A stretch of 7,812 bases of DNA from Hellea sp. (GTDB lineage: Bacteria; Pseudomonadota; Alphaproteobacteria; Caulobacterales; Maricaulaceae). Both the position numbers and the translations under genes were made by a program. How positions within the stretch are numbered: the stretch's first letter is position 1; each line of letters begins with the position of its first letter. The stretch lies in assembly GCA_020628635.1 (NCBI GenBank), contig JAHDEU010000085.1, positions 1 through 7,812 on the forward strand. Reading direction: 5' to 3'. Positions 5,768 through 7,812 of the stretch are shown in pieces. Below the pieces are notes generated by a model. It worked only from the letters and a program-made list of their open reading frames with translations. It was not told where the DNA came from and searched no databases.

Positions 5768-7228
5768 CTATTTCAGCATGCGCTCGATCAGCTTGCCGAT
5801 TTCGTCCTGCTCCATCACGCCGCGCACCTGTTCGGAGCCCGGGCCGGTCGCGTAGAGCGGCACGTCCTCGCCCGCATGGGTCTCGGAGCCCAGCGGCACG
5901 GCGGTCTGTTGGCGGTAGTCGGGCGCCTGCACCATGTTGTCCGTCAGGGCAGGGCTATCGGGGAGGCGGACATTCGGGCCGTTATGGTAGCCCAGCGTGG
6001 TGTAGGGCTTGCCGTCTTCCGCCAGCACGGGATCGGGATCGGGCTGGCCGGTCTCGCGGTCGTTGCTCTTCACCAGACCCAGGATCGGATTGCCGCGGGT
6101 GGGATAGCCCGACATGGAGAAGACGTGGGAGTGGTCGGCGGTCACGAGAATCAGCGTGTCGTCGCCCATTTTCTCCTTGGCGACCTCCACCGCCTCGTTC
6201 AGCGCCTGCATGTCGCGCAGGGCACGGTAGGCGTTTGTGCCGTGATGGGCGTGATCGACGCGGCCCGCCTCGACCATCAATACGTATCCGTTACGATTCG
6301 CGGACAGGCGATCCATGGCGAATCGGGTCATTTCCGCGAGCGACGGCTCGTCCGTTTCCGCCCGGTCGGCCTCGAACGACATGTGCGAACTGTTGAACAG
6401 ACCCAGCAAGCGGCCGTCCGGGGCGGCGTTCATTTCGGATGCGGTGCGCACCACGGCGCCGGGAAAGCGCTCTATCTGTGATTCGGAGAACTCCTTTTCG
6501 CCCCCGCCCAGGAAGAGATCGGCCTCTGAGCTCACCAATTGCTCCGACAAAGAGGTGCATCCGGCCGCCAGAACCGGCCCCTCTATGTCCTTGTCGGCCT
6601 CCCAATCGCGCGAAACGGCGTGTCCATACATGGCGGCCGGGGTGGCGTGAGTGAGCCTTGCCGTGGAAATCACACCCACGGAACGGCCGGATCGTTTCGC
6701 TTTGGTGGTGAGTGTGGCGGGCGGATTGGCGTCCGTTCCGCAGCTTCCGAGGACCATCGCCTCGAGAGAATCGGCCGGCGGGACGTTCACCGTGCCGATA
6801 TTCGTCTTATAGCCGGACAAGATCGCGGTGGCCGTTCCGGCGGAATCAGCAACCTGGCTGTTGGTGTTGTAGGTCTTGATCAGGGCCAGATTCGCGAAGT
6901 CTTCAAAGGCGAGCACGTGCTCCTCGCCCCGCAAACCCCTGGACTGCCCATCGAATATGCGCGCCGCCGTGATTGTACTCACACCCATGCCGTCGCCGAT
7001 AAACACCACGATATTGCGGGGTTTTTGGCCCCTGCGGCGCTTGTCCACCACTCTGTCCACAGGGCGGGAGGCCGCCTGACTGCGGTCTTGTGCAGAAAGG
7101 CTGTTGCCATCCGAACAGGCCGCCAATAGAGCGCCGCTCGAACTCGAGAGCAGGGCAAGCGCGGCGCAAGTCGAAGCGAGCCGCTTCCGCCGCAAGGTGG
7201 GCTCGGGTTTCCGGTTATGTCGGTTCAT
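5768..7228 (-). CDS. Alkaline phosphatase lipoprotein (PhoA/PF00245 family)
   Basis: The product is 486 aa from the ATG at 7228, preferred over a GTG at 7297 because it starts close to the signal sequence and leaves the upstream inverted repeat untranslated. An RRKRL n-region, hydrophobic core and lipobox LLAAC (Cys38) indicate a lipoprotein; RRKRL only partly resembles a Tat motif. Catalytic Ser129 lies in VADSAG and a first metal Asp79 in FIGDGMG. Further ligands are His194 and Thr196 in THATPAA, Glu320, Asp325 and His329 in MVEAGRVDHAHHG, Asp365/His366 in TADHSH, and His451 in ETHAGED; Arg207 in VSRDW matches the phosphate-binding Arg. His194 and His326 replace the Asp153/Lys328 of E. coli PhoA, as in animal and marine bacterial enzymes. 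It releases phosphate from organic monoesters outside the cytoplasm. No convincing Pho box was seen upstream. Confidence 0.95.
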   Translation of the reverse strand: MNRHNRKPEPTLRRKRLASTCAALALLSSSSGALLAACSDGNSLSAQDRSQAASRPVDRVVDKRRRGQKPRNIVVFIGDGMGVSTITAARIFDGQSRGLRGEEHVLAFEDFANLALIKTYNTNSQVADSAGTATAILSGYKTNIGTVNVPPADSLEAMVLGSCGTDANPPATLTTKAKRSGRSVGVISTARLTHATPAAMYGHAVSRDWEADKDIEGPVLAAGCTSLSEQLVSSEADLFLGGGEKEFSESQIERFPGAVVRTASEMNAAPDGRLLGLFNSSHMSFEADRAETDEPSLAEMTRFAMDRLSANRNGYVLMVEAGRVDHAHHGTNAYRALRDMQALNEAVEVAKEKMGDDTLILVTADHSHVFSMSGYPTRGNPILGLVKSNDRETGQPDPDPVLAEDGKPYTTLGYHNGPNVRLPDSPALTDNMVQAPDYRQQTAVPLGSETHAGEDVPLYATGPGSEQVRGVMEQDEIGKLIERMLK

Positions 7229-7245
7229 GTCAGGTACAGCTCGCT

Positions 7246-7287
7246 GTGCTAGGGATGTGTATCGCTTGATCGGGTCATCACTAGCAC
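7246..7287 (-). promoter_or_regulatory. Inverted repeat in the phosphatase upstream region; operator or leader hairpin
   Basis: GTGCTAGGGATG (7246-7257) and CATCACTAGCAC (7276-7287) are complementary at 11 of 12 positions and separated by 18 nt. The repeat starts 17 nt upstream of the phosphatase ATG. It could be a regulator binding site or an mRNA leader hairpin. The regulator is unknown. Confidence 0.5.
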
Positions 7288-7326
7288 GACGCCTCACGGC
7301 ACTGTGCGAAAAGATGATGAAAGGTG

Positions 7327-7355
7327 TTGCAAAGGGAAAATCATCTCCCTAGGTA
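7327..7355 (+). promoter_or_regulatory. rRNA-type promoter P1
   Basis: TTGCAA (-35, 7327-7332) and TAGGTA (-10, 7350-7355) are 17 nt apart, preceded by an A-rich stretch (7308-7322) resembling an UP element and the shared GGTGTTG. A GC-rich discriminator GCGCCCCTCGC follows, the usual signature of stringently controlled rRNA promoters. It is closely repeated at 7555-7583. Confidence 0.65.
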
Positions 7356-7456
7356 GCGCCCCTCGCTGAAGAGCAGCCGGTCAGCCGGCACCGCGCTTCA
7401 CCGCCGACGCCCAATAGGGTCGAATGCAGGCGAGAACTTGGACATGACAAACGGTG

Positions 7457-7484
7457 TTGACCCGGCAACGGGGATCACTATTTG
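7457..7484 (+). promoter_or_regulatory. rRNA-type promoter P2
   Basis: TTGACC (-35, 7457-7462) follows the same GGTG context as P1 and P3; the -10 is best placed at TATTTG (7479-7484, 16-nt spacer), with CTATTT as an alternative. It lies 130 nt after P1 and 98 nt before P3. It is more divergent than the other two. Confidence 0.5.
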
Positions 7485-7554
7485 GCGCGGCCAATCACGG
7501 ACCTGGGAAGCATCGGTTAGTTCCAACGCTTCTGCAGAAAAGTGAAAAAAGGTG

Positions 7555-7583
7555 TTGCAAAGAAAGCTTCGGTTTTCTAAGTA
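7555..7583 (+). promoter_or_regulatory. rRNA-type promoter P3
   Basis: TTGCAA (7555-7560) and TAAGTA (7578-7583) are 17 nt apart, preceded by an A-rich run (7537-7550) and followed by the discriminator GCGCTCCTCGC. The promoter repeats P1 almost base for base outside the spacer. Transcription would begin near 7590. Confidence 0.65.
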
Positions 7584-7621
7584 GCGCTCCTCGCAAACGG
7601 GCACTGAGCTCCGGGACGCGA

Positions 7622-7662
7622 GGGGGTCTCCTTCGAGAGGCCTTTTGTTTTGGGAAGAGACC
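7622..7662 (+). other. Hairpin in the rRNA leader, terminator-like, upstream of boxA
   Basis: TCTC-CTTC-GAGA (7627-7638), with weak outer pairs, is followed by CCTTTTGTTTT (7641-7651), resembling a weak intrinsic terminator. An alternative fold pairs GGTCTC (7625-7630) with GAGACC (7657-7662). The two structures exclude each other. Confidence 0.4.
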
Positions 7663-7678
7663 AGTGGTTTCCGCCCGA

Positions 7679-7689
7679 GCTGTTTGACA
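7679..7689 (+). promoter_or_regulatory. boxA antitermination site
   Basis: GCTGTTTGACA matches 9 of 11 positions of the rRNA boxA consensus GCTCTTTAACA, the binding site of the NusB-S10 complex. It lies about 90 nt after the predicted P3 start, in the position expected for an rrn leader. Confidence 0.6.
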
Positions 7690-7764
7690 TCGTGAATATT
7701 TGGAAGAGAGACGCAGGCGGCGTTTGGCGGCGCGCAGACTTGGTAACAAGCTGCACACTAGTCA

Positions 7765-7776
7765 TGACGTACGTCA
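7765..7776. repeat. Perfect 12-bp palindrome in the rRNA leader
   Basis: TGACGTACGTCA is self-complementary over all 12 bases and overlaps a second short palindrome GTCATGAC (7761-7768). It could be a protein-binding site, or part of the strand that pairs with the 16S-23S spacer for RNase III processing. Confidence 0.45.
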
Positions 7777-7812
7777 CGACGTTTCTTTTTATGAAGTTAC
7801 GATCGCTTGATC

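Larger units (their letters stand above)
7590..7812 (+). ncRNA. 5' leader of a ribosomal RNA operon transcript (pre-16S leader)
   Basis: No protein gene is visible from 7298 to the right edge. Downstream of three tandem promoters the sequence contains a boxA-like site and a GAAGAGAGACGCAGGCGGCG segment reminiscent of conserved alphaproteobacterial rrn leader and spacer sequence. Mature 16S rRNA itself (GAGTTTGATCCTGGCTCAG) is not present, so it should start just outside the window. Identification rests on promoter architecture and boxA; a tRNA or other stable RNA operon is the alternative. Confidence 0.6.

Noticed and set aside
5507..7129. Long plus-strand open frames opposite the phosphatase and coiled-coil lipoprotein genes
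   Set aside because: The minus-strand phosphatase has a full set of catalytic and metal residues through this region; the plus-strand frames show no domains and are shadows of it.
7229..7297. N-terminal extension of the phosphatase to a GTG at 7297
   Set aside because: The added 23 residues are not signal-like and would cover the inverted repeat at 7246-7287; the ATG at 7228 begins a normal signal peptide.
7202..7300. Pho box upstream of the alkaline phosphatase
   Set aside because: No pair of CTGTCAT-like repeats with proper spacing was found on the minus strand; CTGTACCTGACAT near the ATG is too weak.
7380..7440. Possible tRNA remnant with a GGTCGAATGC T-loop-like string
   Set aside because: No acceptor stem, anticodon arm or full T-arm can be built around it.
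7261..7812. 11-bp direct repeat ATCGCTTGATC at 7261-7271 and 7802-7812
   Set aside because: It is short and partly explained by the common GATC word. With the second copy at the window edge, it cannot be judged as an attachment site or element boundary.

Overview
The window is GC-rich and densely coding. Codon use, the scarcity of Shine-Dalgarno sequences, the rRNA-type promoters and the protein families point to an alphaproteobacterium, perhaps a marine stalked or prosthecate lineage such as the Maricaulales/Hyphomonadales. That placement is inference; no taxonomic marker gene lies inside the window.

Plus-strand block (64-4888). Five genes run in the same direction. They encode a lipoprotein-type SAM methyltransferase-fold protein, a small stand-alone SCP2 sterol/lipid-carrier domain protein, an alpha/beta hydrolase of the lysophospholipase/monoacylglycerol lipase type, a DadA-like FAD-dependent oxidoreductase, and a CubicO/class C beta-lactamase-like serine hydrolase lipoprotein. 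Gaps after the SCP2 gene are 33, 8 and 39 nt, so the last four probably form one operon, with a candidate promoter just upstream of the SCP2 gene. A lipid carrier plus two serine esterases suggests lipid or ester turnover, but no dedicated pathway can be named.

Convergent junction (4889-5181). The intergenic region holds a 123-bp palindromic repeat of the type scattered through alphaproteobacterial genomes. It sits between two inverted copies of a roughly 60-bp hairpin-forming unit, giving a nested palindrome that may also act as a bidirectional terminator.

Minus-strand block (7228-5182). A lipoprotein alkaline phosphatase with a complete metal and catalytic residue set of the animal/marine type is followed, after a strong hairpin, by a small lipoprotein made almost entirely of charged coiled coil.

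Right end (7298-7812). There is no protein gene here. Three tandem promoters sharing GGTGTTG at the -35 region, GC-rich discriminators after the first and third, and a boxA-like antitermination site mark this as the promoter and leader region of a ribosomal RNA operon; 16S rRNA would begin just beyond the right edge. A large inverted repeat lies between the phosphatase start codon and these promoters.

Four of the seven proteins carry lipoprotein signals. No CRISPR array, transposase, tRNA or obvious defence system was seen. The most unusual material is structural: the nested palindrome, the co-varying inverted repeats inside the rRNA promoter spacers, and the inverted repeat upstream of the phosphatase.
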